From Prosthecobacter dejongeii (GTDB taxonomy: Bacteria; Verrucomicrobiota; Verrucomicrobiia; Verrucomicrobiales; Verrucomicrobiaceae): a stretch of DNA of 64,000 bases. The notes under the pieces are model-generated. The model saw only the letters and a list, made by a program, of their open reading frames with translations. It was not told where the DNA came from and did no database searches. The stretch spans positions 930,001 through 994,000 of the forward strand of contig NZ_JACHIF010000001.1 in assembly GCF_014203045.1 (NCBI RefSeq), in the 5' to 3' direction. Positions 8,586 to 16,662 of the stretch are shown in pieces. The stretch's first letter is position 1, and every line of letters starts with the position of its first letter. Both the position numbers and the translations under genes were made by a program.

Positions 8586-8630
8586 CTCAAGCTCTCAGCG
8601 CCACCTGCTGTGCAGGTGGTTCACCTTGAG
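8586..8630. other. Nested stem-loop between recA and the fluoride antiporter gene
   Basis: CTCAAG (8586-8591) pairs with CTTGAG (8625-8630), and inside it CCACCTGC (8601-8608) pairs perfectly with GCAGGTGG (8612-8619) around a three-base loop. There is no T-run on either side, so a simple intrinsic terminator is not supported; transcript processing or attenuation between recA and the next gene is possible. Confidence 0.55.
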
Positions 8631-8675
8631 CTCAGGAGCTTCCCACCCAGTGAAGACTGTGCGGAGTCCATTCTT

Positions 8676-8708
8676 GGAGGACGATCTCAGCTTTGAGATC
8701 GTTCTCCT
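8676..8708. terminator. Strong hairpin just downstream of recA, candidate terminator without T-tract
   Basis: ACGATCTCA (8681-8689) pairs with TGAGATCGT (8694-8702), extended by GGAG on the left and CTCC on the right, giving a long GC-containing stem with a tiny loop immediately after the recA stop codon at 8716. On the recA strand the stem is followed by CAAGAATGG rather than a T-run, so termination would be weak or factor-assisted. Confidence 0.45.
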
Positions 8709-8715
8709 CTTCAAA

Positions 8716-9819
8716 TTACTCGGTGATAGGCGCGGACGCAGCAGGCGCTGGAGTAGCACCGCCCCCAGTAGAGCCGCCTTTTTCATTCAGCTTCGCCTTC
8801 ACCGCAGCTTCGATCTCGTTGTAGAGAGCGGCATCTGCCTTCAGGGCTTCCTTGGCCGCATCACGACCCTGGGCGAGTTGTGTGCCTTTGTAGCTGATCC
8901 AGGAACCGCGCTTCTGCAGGATGTCATTTTCCATGGCTAGGTCCAGCATGGAACCCACATTGGAAATGCCTTCATTGTACATGATGTCGAACTCGGCCTC
9001 GGTGTAAGGAGGGGCGAGCTTGTTTTTGACGACCTTCAGCTTCGTACGGTTACCGGTAACAGTACCGTCGCTGCTTTTGATGGCACCGATGCGGCGGATG
9101 TCCACACGCACACTGGAGTAGAATTTCAGAGCCTTACCGCCAGGAGTGGTTTCAGGATTACCAAACATAACGCCGATCTTTTCACGAATCTGGTTGGTGA
9201 AAATGCAGCAGGTGCGGGCTTTCGAAATGATGGCCGTGAGCTTTCGGAGGGCGGCGCTCATGAGACGGGCCTGAGCGCCCACGGTGGAGTCGCCAATGTC
9301 ACCTTCGAGCTCCTGGCGTGTGACCAGAGCCGCTACGGAGTCAATGACGATGACGTCGAGTGCATTGGACCGAACGAGGGTTTCACAAATGCGCAGAGCT
9401 TCTTCACCTGAACTTGGCTGAGAGACGAGGAGTTCATCCATCTTCACCCCAAGGCGGCGTGCGTAATTGGGATCGAGCGCGTGCTCCACGTCAATAAAGG
9501 CTGCCAGACCACCTGCCTTTTGGGCTTGAGCGATCACGGTAAGCGTAAGCGTGGTTTTACCCGAGGATTCAGGGCCATACACTTCCACCACACGACCGCG
9601 GGCAAAACCGCCGACGCCAAGAGCCTGATCAATCAAGACATTCCCTGTCGGGATGACGGCCACATCCACTTTTTCATTACCAGCCATGCGCAGGATGGAA
9701 CCTTCGCCAAAGTCTTTCTGAATCTGCTGAATAGCGAGATCCAGGTTGCGGGAGCGTGCCTCAGCAATCTTGTTGGCATTGGGCTCAGCGGAGGTTTCTT
9801 TAGCAGGGGACTTGGCCAT
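8716..9819 (-). CDS. recA: Recombinase RecA
   Basis: The 367-residue protein has the P-loop GPESSGKTT (82-90), the [18 protein letters not shown] segment, the VIDSVAAL Walker B region, and the DNA-binding loops ([18 protein letters not shown]). It forms filaments on single-stranded DNA, drives homologous recombination and stimulates LexA self-cleavage. The C-terminal tail is unusually rich in Gly, Ala, Ser and Pro. The start at 9819 (MAKSPAKE) is chosen because the upstream extension is not RecA-like and would read through the operator. A LexA-type palindrome lies 22 bases upstream, so it is expected to be SOS-regulated. Confidence 0.98.
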   Translation of the reverse strand: MAKSPAKETSAEPNANKIAEARSRNLDLAIQQIQKDFGEGSILRMAGNEKVDVAVIPTGNVLIDQALGVGGFARGRVVEVYGPESSGKTTLTLTVIAQAQKAGGLAAFIDVEHALDPNYARRLGVKMDELLVSQPSSGEEALRICETLVRSNALDVIVIDSVAALVTRQELEGDIGDSTVGAQARLMSAALRKLTAIISKARTCCIFTNQIREKIGVMFGNPETTPGGKALKFYSSVRVDIRRIGAIKSSDGTVTGNRTKLKVVKNKLAPPYTEAEFDIMYNEGISNVGSMLDLAMENDILQKRGSWISYKGTQLAQGRDAAKEALKADAALYNEIEAAVKAKLNEKGGSTGGGATPAPAASAPITE

Positions 9820-9841
9820 GGTGATAGAGCGTAAAATTAAA

Positions 9842-9855
9842 TGTTCGAGCGAACA
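9842..9855. promoter_or_regulatory. LexA box upstream of recA
   Basis: TGTTC-GAGC-GAACA is a perfect palindrome apart from its two central bases, 22 bases upstream of the recA start codon. It matches the TGTTC-N4-GAACA operator reported for verrucomicrobial LexA and differs from the gammaproteobacterial CTGT-N8-ACAG and Gram-positive GAAC-N4-GTTC forms. A partial repeat (TGTGTTCG, 9870-9877) lies further upstream. The match is seen directly; binding is inferred. Confidence 0.8.
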
Positions 9856-9889
9856 GTTGACGCACAAGCGTGTGTTCGTAAAGCAGTTT

Positions 9890-10020
9890 TAGACCCGTTT
9901 CCAAAAATCTTGCCTTTCTGAAAGGAAATGAAAAGACGGTGAGCCCGCCTCCTAGATTGAAATCGCCCAGGGTGAATTCGTCTTTTCAGCAGACAGTCCG
10001 TTTGAAAAACAGTCAGTGGA
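9890..10020. repeat. Palindromic intergenic element, diverged relative of the one at 16663-16830
   Basis: The left end (9890-9914) matches 22 of 25 positions of the right end of the element at 16663-16830, read from the TAGACC terminus: TAGACC, two variable bases, TTTCCAAAAA, two variable bases, TTG. Inside, TGAAAAGACG (9929-9938) is perfectly complementary to CGTCTTTTCA (9979-9988). The right end (about 9995-10020) is only loosely related to the left in inverted orientation. The element lies between the recA operator and the divergent ligase-like gene, so it probably shares space with the recA promoter. Confidence 0.6.
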
Positions 10021-10121
10021 CTTAAAGCAGGGCGCAGTCGGGGAAGCAAGCACGCAGAGTGCTGTTTGCAGGAAGACCTTGGCTAAAACCTAAACTGTGC
10101 TTAAGGTTGGTCTCCTTTCTA

Positions 10122-11540
10122 ATGCCTGAACGCCCGCCATTCTCCGCCGTCGGCGCTACCACTTGGCGACTGGACGATGCGCCTATCCCCTTGTCAGGCG
10201 AGCAGGCCTTCTCCTGGCGGCAGTCTTTACTGCTGGCCAATATGGCAGGCTTTCTGGGCGGCTATTTCGTGATGTATAACCAGTGGCTACAACTGGCCTG
10301 GGGACTCATTTTGGCCACGTTGTGGCTGCTGGCTGGCGGCCATGAAAACCTGGCAGAGGCACTGCGGCGTGACCGCTGGATGCAGGCAGCGTCCGTACTC
10401 TGGGCGGCACTGCTGCTGCGCAGCTCCCTCTTTGAATCTCCAGGGGCCACGCTGACGACTTTATGGCTGGGCTGGGGAAACAGTGTCTTACTTCTCGGCT
10501 TTCTCCTGACACTTTGGCAGGCAGCTAAGCGACCCGACATCGTCTCGGCGATTGGCAAACCACTGGTGGCCATGGCTGCTGTAGCGGCCTGCGTGAGTCT
10601 AGGTGTGTTCTACACCGTGCATCCAGAAGCCGTCTTTGGCGCACGCCTGCGCAATTGGTTCGTCTATGGCGGCTGGAATTCCGTCAATTCCGGCCTCACC
10701 TTTGGCTTTGCCGCCTGCTGGGCTGCCGCAGGCTGGATGGAAGCCACGAGCACCCGCAATCGCCGGCGTTGGCTGCTCGCCCTGGTTTTACTGGATGCCG
10801 CCACGGTGCTCACTCTGAGTCGCGGAGCCCTCCTGGCCCTGCTGGCCGGGCATTTCATCCTCCTTTTAGCCTCGGGCTGGCGGCGCACTTGGCGGCCTCT
10901 CGCCACCCTGGCGTCCATCTTGGTTCTGTTTCAACTTTCCGCCCCCCTGATTTCTCACCTCGCAGCCCAAGATGCCTCCAAACGGCGCGGGATTTCCAAC
11001 GAAGCGGCCATGCAGCAAATCGGCGATGCCGTGGTTTCATCCAATCCGATGCAGACCGCGATGGCTCGTTCTGATAACGGGCGCTTTTTGATCTATGGAG
11101 CCGCCTTGGGCAGCATGACTACCTGGCAGGACTGGCTCCTGGGCAAGGGCATGTGGGCGGATGATGACTGCTGGTCCTGCTCTCTCCATTGGTACCCTGA
11201 GCATCTGCATGGTGTGTTTTGGGATACCTTTGTGCATGGTGGCCTTCCTGGTATTCTTGGACTCGGAACCCTCGTTTTTTGGGGCCTGAGCCGTGCCTAC
11301 GTCTTGGCAAAACGCGGGGAGGTGATCTGGCTGATGCTCAGTGGTTACGGCATCACAGGTTTGCTTTTTGATGGTGACAGCGTCTGGGCACTAGTCACGG
11401 TGGCCAGATATGAACCGCTGCTTTTTTGGACCCCTTTGGTGATCGCTACGGCCCGTTTCACCCAGCTCACTTTGCCGACGAGCGCAGGGTCCAGCGCACG
11501 AACCAGCATGCCACTAGGGCCCCTGTGGCGGCCCCGGTGA
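10122..11540 (+). CDS. O-antigen ligase / Wzy-like polytopic membrane protein
   Basis: From ATG 10122 the protein has 472 residues with about ten hydrophobic segments. The SRGALLALLAGHFILLL segment and the large non-membrane loop after it, including YPEHLHGVFWDTFVHGG with conserved-type histidines before a further membrane segment, match the Wzy_C (O-antigen ligase/polymerase) family. It would act at the periplasmic face of the inner membrane, joining or polymerising surface glycans. The last 25 codons overlap the convergent VanZ-like gene by 74 bases and read as low-complexity Ser/Thr/Pro/Arg, suggesting that the original stop was lost or that the tail is not constrained. Confidence 0.8.
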   Translation: MPERPPFSAVGATTWRLDDAPIPLSGEQAFSWRQSLLLANMAGFLGGYFVMYNQWLQLAWGLILATLWLLAGGHENLAEALRRDRWMQAASVLWAALLLRSSLFESPGATLTTLWLGWGNSVLLLGFLLTLWQAAKRPDIVSAIGKPLVAMAAVAACVSLGVFYTVHPEAVFGARLRNWFVYGGWNSVNSGLTFGFAACWAAAGWMEATSTRNRRRWLLALVLLDAATVLTLSRGALLALLAGHFILLLASGWRRTWRPLATLASILVLFQLSAPLISHLAAQDASKRRGISNEAAMQQIGDAVVSSNPMQTAMARSDNGRFLIYGAALGSMTTWQDWLLGKGMWADDDCWSCSLHWYPEHLHGVFWDTFVHGGLPGILGLGTLVFWGLSRAYVLAKRGEVIWLMLSGYGITGLLFDGDSVWALVTVARYEPLLFWTPLVIATARFTQLTLPTSAGSSARTSMPLGPLWRPR

Positions 11541-11889
11541 AGTCCGCTAGCCAATCACCCACATCATTGCCACTGCGGCCAGGGGTGAAGGTTTGATGGA
11601 ACTCATCTAAAGCTCCGATAAGGCCCCCAAAAATGGCTCCAGCGAGAGCCCAAAGCCCAAGTTTCAGTGGGGCACCCCGCCCCTGTAAGTAAGCGAGCAC
11701 GAAACAAAAACCGCCTCCACTGAAGTAGAGGAAATGGATGATCTTATCCTGAAAAGGAATCTCCGGCCCTGGTGGGAGCGTGCTCTGCGAGGAAAGGGTG
11801 AAAAGAACCACGCCCCACACGCCTACGCCCAGCCACCACAGCCAGCGCTGGACGATCAAGCGAACCAATAGGGGCGACATAGAATCCAT
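11467..11889 (-). CDS. VanZ-like family membrane protein
   Basis: The 140-residue protein has four hydrophobic segments and the family features DKIIHFLYFSGGGF (about 47-60), DEFHQTFTPGRSGNDVGDWLAD and a C-terminal helix with GAATGALV. VanZ-like proteins are small inner-membrane proteins of uncertain function, named after the teicoplanin-resistance protein VanZ; there is no van cluster here. A second ATG at 11880 is an equally possible start. Its 3-prime end overlaps the ligase-like gene on the other strand. Confidence 0.85.
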   Translation of the reverse strand: MDSMSPLLVRLIVQRWLWWLGVGVWGVVLFTLSSQSTLPPGPEIPFQDKIIHFLYFSGGGFCFVLAYLQGRGAPLKLGLWALAGAIFGGLIGALDEFHQTFTPGRSGNDVGDWLADFTGAATGALVACWFVRWTLRSSAK

Positions 11890-11923
11890 GAAGATGCCTC
11901 AGGCAGCAGGCTCAATGGTGACG

Positions 11924-12250
11924 TTACTCCCGCATTTCCTGCTCCATGCGCTCGCTCAACCACTGCTTGATCATGCTCTGATAGTTCAGATAACGGCGGC
12001 GGGCGATGCGCTTGATGCGGCTCAGCATCCGGGGATCAAACCGGAGGGTGATGGTGGTGGATTCACGGACATCCGACCGGTGAATGGACATCTGCATTAG
12101 GCGGGGATCCACCTGATGCTGTGCCCAAAACTGCCCTTCGGCCTCGGCCGTATCAAAGGAGGGCACTTCTTTCCACGTCTGGATGCACGGCAATTCATCG
12201 CTGAATCGCGGGATCTGGGTGGTCTCAACTTTGCGTCGTGGTGCTTCCAT
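11924..12250 (-). CDS. BrnA/CopG-like antitoxin of a BrnT-BrnA-type module
   Basis: The 108-residue protein has an N-terminal acidic/aromatic part and a C-terminal ribbon-helix-helix candidate: TITLRFDPRMLSRIKRIA followed by YLNYQSMIKQWLSERM. The sequence FWAQHQVDPRLM before it is like the CopG-type antitoxin family. It starts two bases after the stop of the BrnT-like gene, the usual toxin-first order of brnTA operons. The protein would neutralise the toxin and repress the operon. Confidence 0.75.
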   Translation of the reverse strand: MEAPRRKVETTQIPRFSDELPCIQTWKEVPSFDTAEAEGQFWAQHQVDPRLMQMSIHRSDVRESTTITLRFDPRMLSRIKRIARRRYLNYQSMIKQWLSERMEQEMRE

Positions 12251-12252
12251 GG

Positions 12253-12531
12253 TTACATGTCCTCAGCTTTCTTGCGCTCGAAAAAATCTGCCTCTGTATG
12301 GGTCATGTCGCGGGCGAAAATGACGCGGTAACGTTTACCGTCGGTCCAAAAGGCACTGAAAACTGCGCGGCCACTGAGGGCTTTGCCCAGGTTGTAATAA
12401 CGGGCGCTGGTGCCATCGCCATTGTCATCCGGCAGCAGTTTCAGGGAAAAAGGATCCTCGAATGACTCCTCAATGTCCTTGGGAGGCAATTTCGTGAGAT
12501 CAAATGCAACGCCTAGCCAGTCGAAGTCCAT
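12253..12531 (-). CDS. BrnT-like toxin (RelE-fold ribonuclease family)
   Basis: The 92-residue protein follows the BrnT layout: MDFDWLGVAFDLTK at the start, FEDPFSLKLLPD in the first third, then GRAVFSAFWTDGKRYRVIFARDMTHTEADFFERKK, where family members have an R-I-I-S-A-R core and a terminal charged helix. BrnT proteins cleave mRNA and are neutralised by BrnA. The key basic residues (Arg and Lys of the RYRVIFAR strand) are present. It is the first gene of a two-gene unit with the antitoxin. Confidence 0.7.
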   Translation of the reverse strand: MDFDWLGVAFDLTKLPPKDIEESFEDPFSLKLLPDDNGDGTSARYYNLGKALSGRAVFSAFWTDGKRYRVIFARDMTHTEADFFERKKAEDM

Positions 12532-12580
12532 AATGTGTTATCTATTGAGCATCAACGTCACTCGATCATCCACTTTCGCG

Positions 12581-12958
12581 CTATTTCCGATACTGAATGA
12601 GTTCAATTTCGTAACCTTCAGGTGCATCTATGAATGCAAACGTGCCACTGGAGCTTTCCGTAGGCCCATCTGAAAAAGGGTAACCTTTTTCTGCCGCATG
12701 TTTCGCGAAGGTCTCCAGATCTTCCACTTCAAAGGCTAAATGCGTGACATCGGGCCCCAGAGTGACGGGGCCGCTGGCTGGGAAGGAGCAGATTTCGATG
12801 AGTTCATCGCTATTCGGTGTCCTCAAGAAAACCAATTCCGAACCGCGCGGAGACTTGTGCCGTTTGACCTCTTCCAGCCCCAGAACGTCTTTGTAAAAAG
12901 AGACTGTCTTGTCCAGATCGTTCACGCGATAACGGGTATGAAGAAGTTTGGTGACCAT
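12581..12958 (-). CDS. gloA: Glyoxalase I (lactoylglutathione lyase)
   Basis: The protein has 125 residues from the ATG at 12958, the usual length for a bacterial glyoxalase I. Metal ligands appear in the expected order: His7 (LLHTRYRV), Glu55 (ELIEI), His73 (VTHLAFEV) and Glu119 (YEIELIQ). It converts the hemithioacetal of methylglyoxal and glutathione, or a similar thiol, into S-lactoylglutathione in the cytoplasm. The frame is open further upstream, but the extension has no similarity to the family. No glyoxalase II gene is nearby. Confidence 0.92.
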   Translation of the reverse strand: MVTKLLHTRYRVNDLDKTVSFYKDVLGLEEVKRHKSPRGSELVFLRTPNSDELIEICSFPASGPVTLGPDVTHLAFEVEDLETFAKHAAEKGYPFSDGPTESSSGTFAFIDAPEGYEIELIQYRK

Positions 12959-13125
12959 AAGTGCAATAGGGTGCCTTATGCCACAGGCCGCACCACCTCG
13001 CAACTGACCATGTCCCGCATTCCCCATCCCCTACATTTGGTTTAAGGCATCTCGGACAGAGAATTGGATTGCTGCGGGGAAGTGCCGCTGCCAAAAGTGG
13101 CCCGTTCCTCAACCCACCCAGCACC

Positions 13126-14625
13126 ATGTATTTCCTCGGCATTGATAGCGGCACCCAGAGCACGAAGGCCATCGTTCTCGATCTCGACACGGGCAAGATT
13201 CTCGCCTCTGGCCACAGCAGCTATGAGCTGATCGAAGGCCTGCCCCCTGGCCACTTGGAGCAGAATCCTCAAGACTGGCTGGATGCGGTGGAGAGCAGTG
13301 TGAAACAGTGCCTGGAAACACTGGGGGCCGATAAGGCCAAAGTCGCCGGCATCGGCGTCAGTGGCCAGCAGCACGGCCTTGTCGCCCTCGGGGCGGATGA
13401 CCAGCCCGTTCGCCCGGCCAAGCTGTGGTGCGACACCTCCACCCAGCCCCAATGCGCAGAGCTGGCCCATGAGTTCGGCGGTCAGCCCGGCATCATTGCC
13501 CTAGCAGGCAATGCCATGCTACCCGGCTACACTATCCCAAAACTGCTGTGGATGAAGCAGAATGAGCCGGAGAACTTTGCCAAAACCACCTCCATCCTGC
13601 TGCCGCATGATTACATCAACTTCTGGCTCAGTGGCGTGAAGCGCATGGAATACGGCGATGCCTCGGGCATGGGCATCCTGAACGTGAACACCCGTGAATG
13701 GTGCTACGAACTCTGCGATTACATCGACCCACGTGTTCGCTCCATGCTGCCGGAACTGGGCTCCAGCCGCAGCGTGCATGGTCGTCTGCGTCCCGCACTG
13801 GCCCAGGCCTGGGGCCTGAGTGAAAACGTCATCATCAGCGCGGGTGGTGGCGATAACATGATGGGAGCCATCGGCACAGGCAACATCAAGCCCGGTGTGG
13901 TCACCGCTAGCTTCGGCACCAGCGGCACGCTGTATGGTGTGGCCGCCTCCCCCGTGGTGGATGGCCAGGGCGAAGTGGCCGCCTTTTGCGATAGCACGGA
14001 CCAGTGGCTGCCGCTCGTCTGCACCATGAACGTCACGGTGGTCACCGAGCAAGTACGCGACATGTATGGCTGGGATTTGACCCAATTGGAAGACGCTGTG
14101 AAAGCCGCACCTGCCGGGGCGGAAGGGGTGATGTTCCTGCCTTACCTGAATGGTGAACGCACGCCGAACCTGCCGAATGGCAGCGGCGTGATCCACGGCC
14201 TGCGCCCCACCAACATGACGCCGCAAAACATCGCCCGTGCAGCGGTGGAGGGCGCCACCCTGGGACTGGCCTATGGCCTGAAACGCTTCCGCGATCTGGG
14301 GCTGAACCCGACCGAGATCCGCCTCACCGGCGGCGGCAGCAAAAGCAGCACCTGGAGACAAATCGCCGCTGATTGTTTCAATGCCGAAGTCGTGACCCTC
14401 AACACCAGTGAAGGTGCCGCCCTGGGTGCAGCCATCCAGGCGGCCTATGCCCAAGCCCATGAGAAAGGTGAGACGGTGAGCTATGACAGTCTCTGCGCTA
14501 AACTAGTGACGCTGGATGAAAGCACACGCTGCAAGCCCAATCCGGAAAATGCCGCGCTTTATGCCAGCCAACTGGAACGCCAGATGGAGCTGACCGGGCG
14601 GCTGAACCAGACCGGCTGGCTTTGA
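13126..14625 (+). CDS. xylB: Xylulokinase (FGGY family)
   Basis: The protein has 499 residues. Family signatures include the N-terminal phosphate loop GIDSGTQSTKAIVLD, GIGVSGQQHGLVALG, the central GGGDNMMGAIGTG block, ASFGTSGTLYG, LPYLNGERTPNLP, and the C-terminal RLTGGGSKSSTWRQIAADCF. It phosphorylates D-xylulose to xylulose 5-phosphate for the pentose phosphate pathway. No xylose isomerase or transporter is adjacent, so the gene stands alone here. ATG 13126 is chosen because the family N-terminus MYFLGIDSGT begins exactly there. Confidence 0.95.
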   Translation: MYFLGIDSGTQSTKAIVLDLDTGKILASGHSSYELIEGLPPGHLEQNPQDWLDAVESSVKQCLETLGADKAKVAGIGVSGQQHGLVALGADDQPVRPAKLWCDTSTQPQCAELAHEFGGQPGIIALAGNAMLPGYTIPKLLWMKQNEPENFAKTTSILLPHDYINFWLSGVKRMEYGDASGMGILNVNTREWCYELCDYIDPRVRSMLPELGSSRSVHGRLRPALAQAWGLSENVIISAGGGDNMMGAIGTGNIKPGVVTASFGTSGTLYGVAASPVVDGQGEVAAFCDSTDQWLPLVCTMNVTVVTEQVRDMYGWDLTQLEDAVKAAPAGAEGVMFLPYLNGERTPNLPNGSGVIHGLRPTNMTPQNIARAAVEGATLGLAYGLKRFRDLGLNPTEIRLTGGGSKSSTWRQIAADCFNAEVVTLNTSEGAALGAAIQAAYAQAHEKGETVSYDSLCAKLVTLDESTRCKPNPENAALYASQLERQMELTGRLNQTGWL

Positions 14626-14686
14626 TGCCGAGTGCTGCGAAACCTGGGTTCGGCCCTCAATGACAACTGGAAGGGGGGCGTTAGAG

Positions 14687-14921
14687 CTGCGACCTCCCCT
14701 CACCCCGAGCCCTTTCGCTTCGCGGCTTTGCAACCCCGCAAGCGGGGCGAGGGAGGACGTATTTTGGCCTTCGTTTGCTGAAGACCAAAGGCACCTTCTT
14801 TACTGTAAATCATCACTCGTTCGCCCTTGCATCTTGAGATTCCACGGCGCTTTCCCTCTCTCCCAAGAATTGGGGGTGCGAAGCCGCGCAGCGAAAGGCC
14901 AAGGTGAGGGGGTGGTCGCAG
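14687..14921. repeat. Imperfect inverted repeat, palindromic intergenic element
   Basis: Arms 14687-14757 and 14851-14921 are inverted copies of each other with scattered mismatches: both begin CTGCGACC, then CCCTCACC, then GCC-TTTCGC, GCGGCTT and CCCC further in. The first 45 or so bases match best. The CCCTCACC...CCCTC style resembles a widespread class of intergenic GC-rich palindromes in bacterial genomes. It fills most of the 406-base gap between xylB and the HNH-like gene; I see no gene in that gap. Confidence 0.65.
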
Positions 14922-15031
14922 CACGCAGAATCCCGTTCGCAAAAGGGTGCCCTTTTCCCAAAAAGGACACCTCTAGAACTCGACATCGAAGACCAGCCCA
15001 CCCCTCCACACTTTTTGTTATTCCATTTCTC

Positions 15032-15367
15032 TCACACAAGCTGCCGTGCATTGCGCAAACCGTCGGCAGTCATCACGGCGGGGTTCCGTGCAGCGACCTG
15101 GAAGTCCACGTGATTTTGCCATTGCATGGGGCGCAGTGAGGCGAGGCCCCCCAGTTGGCGGCGGTAACCGTAGTCGGCGATTTCCCAGCCAAACTCGCTG
15201 TGCCGGTGGCGGTAATCATGACGGTGGATCCAGGCACCGAACTCATCCTTGCGCCAGACGGCGGGATCATTGCCTGGGATCACTTGGGCCAGTCCCCAGA
15301 CACGCTCCACCACCTCGCGGTCGTAGCCGCCGGGGGTCTCAGTATCCGTGGGGTTGGGGGGAAACAT
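15032..15367 (-). CDS. HNH-like protein with a changed catalytic core
   Basis: The 111-residue protein has the layout of small HNH-type proteins common in bacteria: VWGLAQVIPGNDPAVWRKDEFGAWIHR, then HSEFGWEIADYG, then LASLRPMQWQNHVDFQ. In active relatives the segment after GWEI reads DHI; here it is ADYG, so the first His of the HNH triad appears to be missing, while the Asn-like end (QWQNHV) is kept. It may be a non-catalytic DNA- or RNA-binding derivative. It lies alone between a palindromic repeat and the NagA-like gene. The family call is based on recalled motif order. Confidence 0.6.
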   Translation of the reverse strand: MFPPNPTDTETPGGYDREVVERVWGLAQVIPGNDPAVWRKDEFGAWIHRHDYRHRHSEFGWEIADYGYRRQLGGLASLRPMQWQNHVDFQVAARNPAVMTADGLRNARQLV

Positions 15368-15549
15368 CCAGCTTGTACTACGTCGGGCTCACGACGGCTC
15401 AAAGAGTTTCCTTGGGCAACTGAATGGAAGTTTTAGCCACCCGTGACAGATTCCGCACAAGGGCGCTCCCCTTCGGCGAGGCTGAATCACAAAAGCACAG
15501 AACCCGGCGACATCCGAGGTCGCAAAAGGTGTGCGCTTACTGTTAGTCT

Positions 15550-16482
15550 ATGGCTCGTTCCTTAAACTCTCTCATGAAACCGCTCGATCTTCAGGTCAAT
15601 GGCTACGCAGGCACCGACTTTAACCGCGATGACCTCACGGCCGAGGCGCTGCACCACGCCTGCCACTGCCTGCGTGAAGACGGGTGTGACGCTATTTTAG
15701 CCACCTTTATCACGGATGATGTGGCCACGCTGGAACGGCGCATGAGCACCCTGGTCAGGCTGCGTGAAAAGGATCCCCTAGCGCAGGAGGTCATCGCAGG
15801 CATCCACATCGAAGGACCGTTCATCAACCCTGAAAAAGGCTATGTCGGCGCCCACCCCCCCCAATGTGTGAAGCCGGCAAACCTGGAGGATACCAAGCGC
15901 CTGCTGGATGCTGCGGGTGGCCTGACCAAAATCATCACCCTGGCCCCAGAGCATGATGAAAACTTCCACGTCACGGAGTTTCTCTCCAGCAACGGGGTCA
16001 CCGTTTCTGCCGGTCACTGCAATCCTTCTTTGGAGCAACTGCGCGCAGCCACCGAGCACGGTCTCAGCATGTTTACTCATGTGGGCAATGGCTGCCCCAT
16101 GCTGATGCATCGGCATGATAACATCATTCACCGTGCCCTGGCCCTGCGGGATCGGCTCTGGCTCTGCTTCATCCCAGATGGCGTCCACATTGATTTCTTT
16201 GCGCTGATCAACTACCTGCGCAGCGCTGGGCTGGAGAAGACCATCTTTGTCACCGATGCCATCTCGGCCGCCCGTCTCGGCCCTGGCAATTACACCCTCG
16301 CGGGCTGGGACATCAAAATTGGCGAAGACCTCGTGGCCCGTTCTCCAGATGGATCTCACTTTGTCGGCAGCACCGTCACCATCCCGCGCATCCTATCCAA
16401 TGGGCAGCAATCTCTGGGCCTGACGAAAGCCGAACTCGAGCTGCTGCTGGATACAAATCCGCGTAAGGCCGTGGGGTTGTGA
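15550..16482 (+). CDS. nagA: N-acetylglucosamine-6-phosphate deacetylase-like amidohydrolase
   Basis: The 310-residue protein has the NagA order of motifs: DLQVNGYAGTDFN, GIHIEGPFINPEKGYVGAH with the metal ligand Glu88, SAGHCNPS with a metal-binding His, FTHVGNG with another, PDGVHIDF with the substrate His, and VTDAISAARLGPG with the catalytic Asp. It would remove the acetyl group from GlcNAc-6-phosphate in amino-sugar catabolism or wall recycling. It is about 70 residues shorter than typical NagA because it starts directly at the barrel and lacks the N-terminal small beta domain strands. An ATG at 15574 (MKPLDLQVNG) is an equally good start. Confidence 0.85.
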   Translation: MARSLNSLMKPLDLQVNGYAGTDFNRDDLTAEALHHACHCLREDGCDAILATFITDDVATLERRMSTLVRLREKDPLAQEVIAGIHIEGPFINPEKGYVGAHPPQCVKPANLEDTKRLLDAAGGLTKIITLAPEHDENFHVTEFLSSNGVTVSAGHCNPSLEQLRAATEHGLSMFTHVGNGCPMLMHRHDNIIHRALALRDRLWLCFIPDGVHIDFFALINYLRSAGLEKTIFVTDAISAARLGPGNYTLAGWDIKIGEDLVARSPDGSHFVGSTVTIPRILSNGQQSLGLTKAELELLLDTNPRKAVGL

Positions 16483-16503
16483 GCCAAATCTTCCAGGCTC
16501 TTA

Positions 16504-16626
16504 TCAGCCGCCATTCATGGCCTGAAGGAAGAGCCACAAGGCTAGCAGCAGCATGGGCAGCATTTGCAGGGGCGAGGCATCAGAAGAAGGGTCCGCATTC
16601 ATGGCATTCAGAAGGTTTGGGTTCAT
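16504..16626 (-). CDS. Possible small single-pass membrane protein, 40 residues
   Basis: A short frame encodes a polar N-terminus (MNPNLLNAMNADPSSDASP) followed by a continuous hydrophobic stretch LPMLLLALWLFLQA and MNGG. The sharp polar/hydrophobic division is like real small membrane proteins. No ribosome binding site or known family is visible, and it overlaps nothing else. It could be chance; the call is tentative. Confidence 0.3.
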   Translation of the reverse strand: MNPNLLNAMNADPSSDASPLQMLPMLLLALWLFLQAMNGG

Positions 16627-16662
16627 CTTCGGGATGCCTGCTTTCGACGGAACTTGCAGAAA

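Noticed and set aside
8454-8715. Possible fluoride riboswitch upstream of the CLC-F gene
   Set aside because: On the minus strand I found only an ATGATGACC stretch near 8530-8540; the conserved 5-prime GG-GATGG and matching stems of the crcB motif are not visible.
13519-14460. 313-codon open frame opposite xylB
   Set aside because: It is antisense to a conserved kinase in a GC-rich region and shows no protein pattern.
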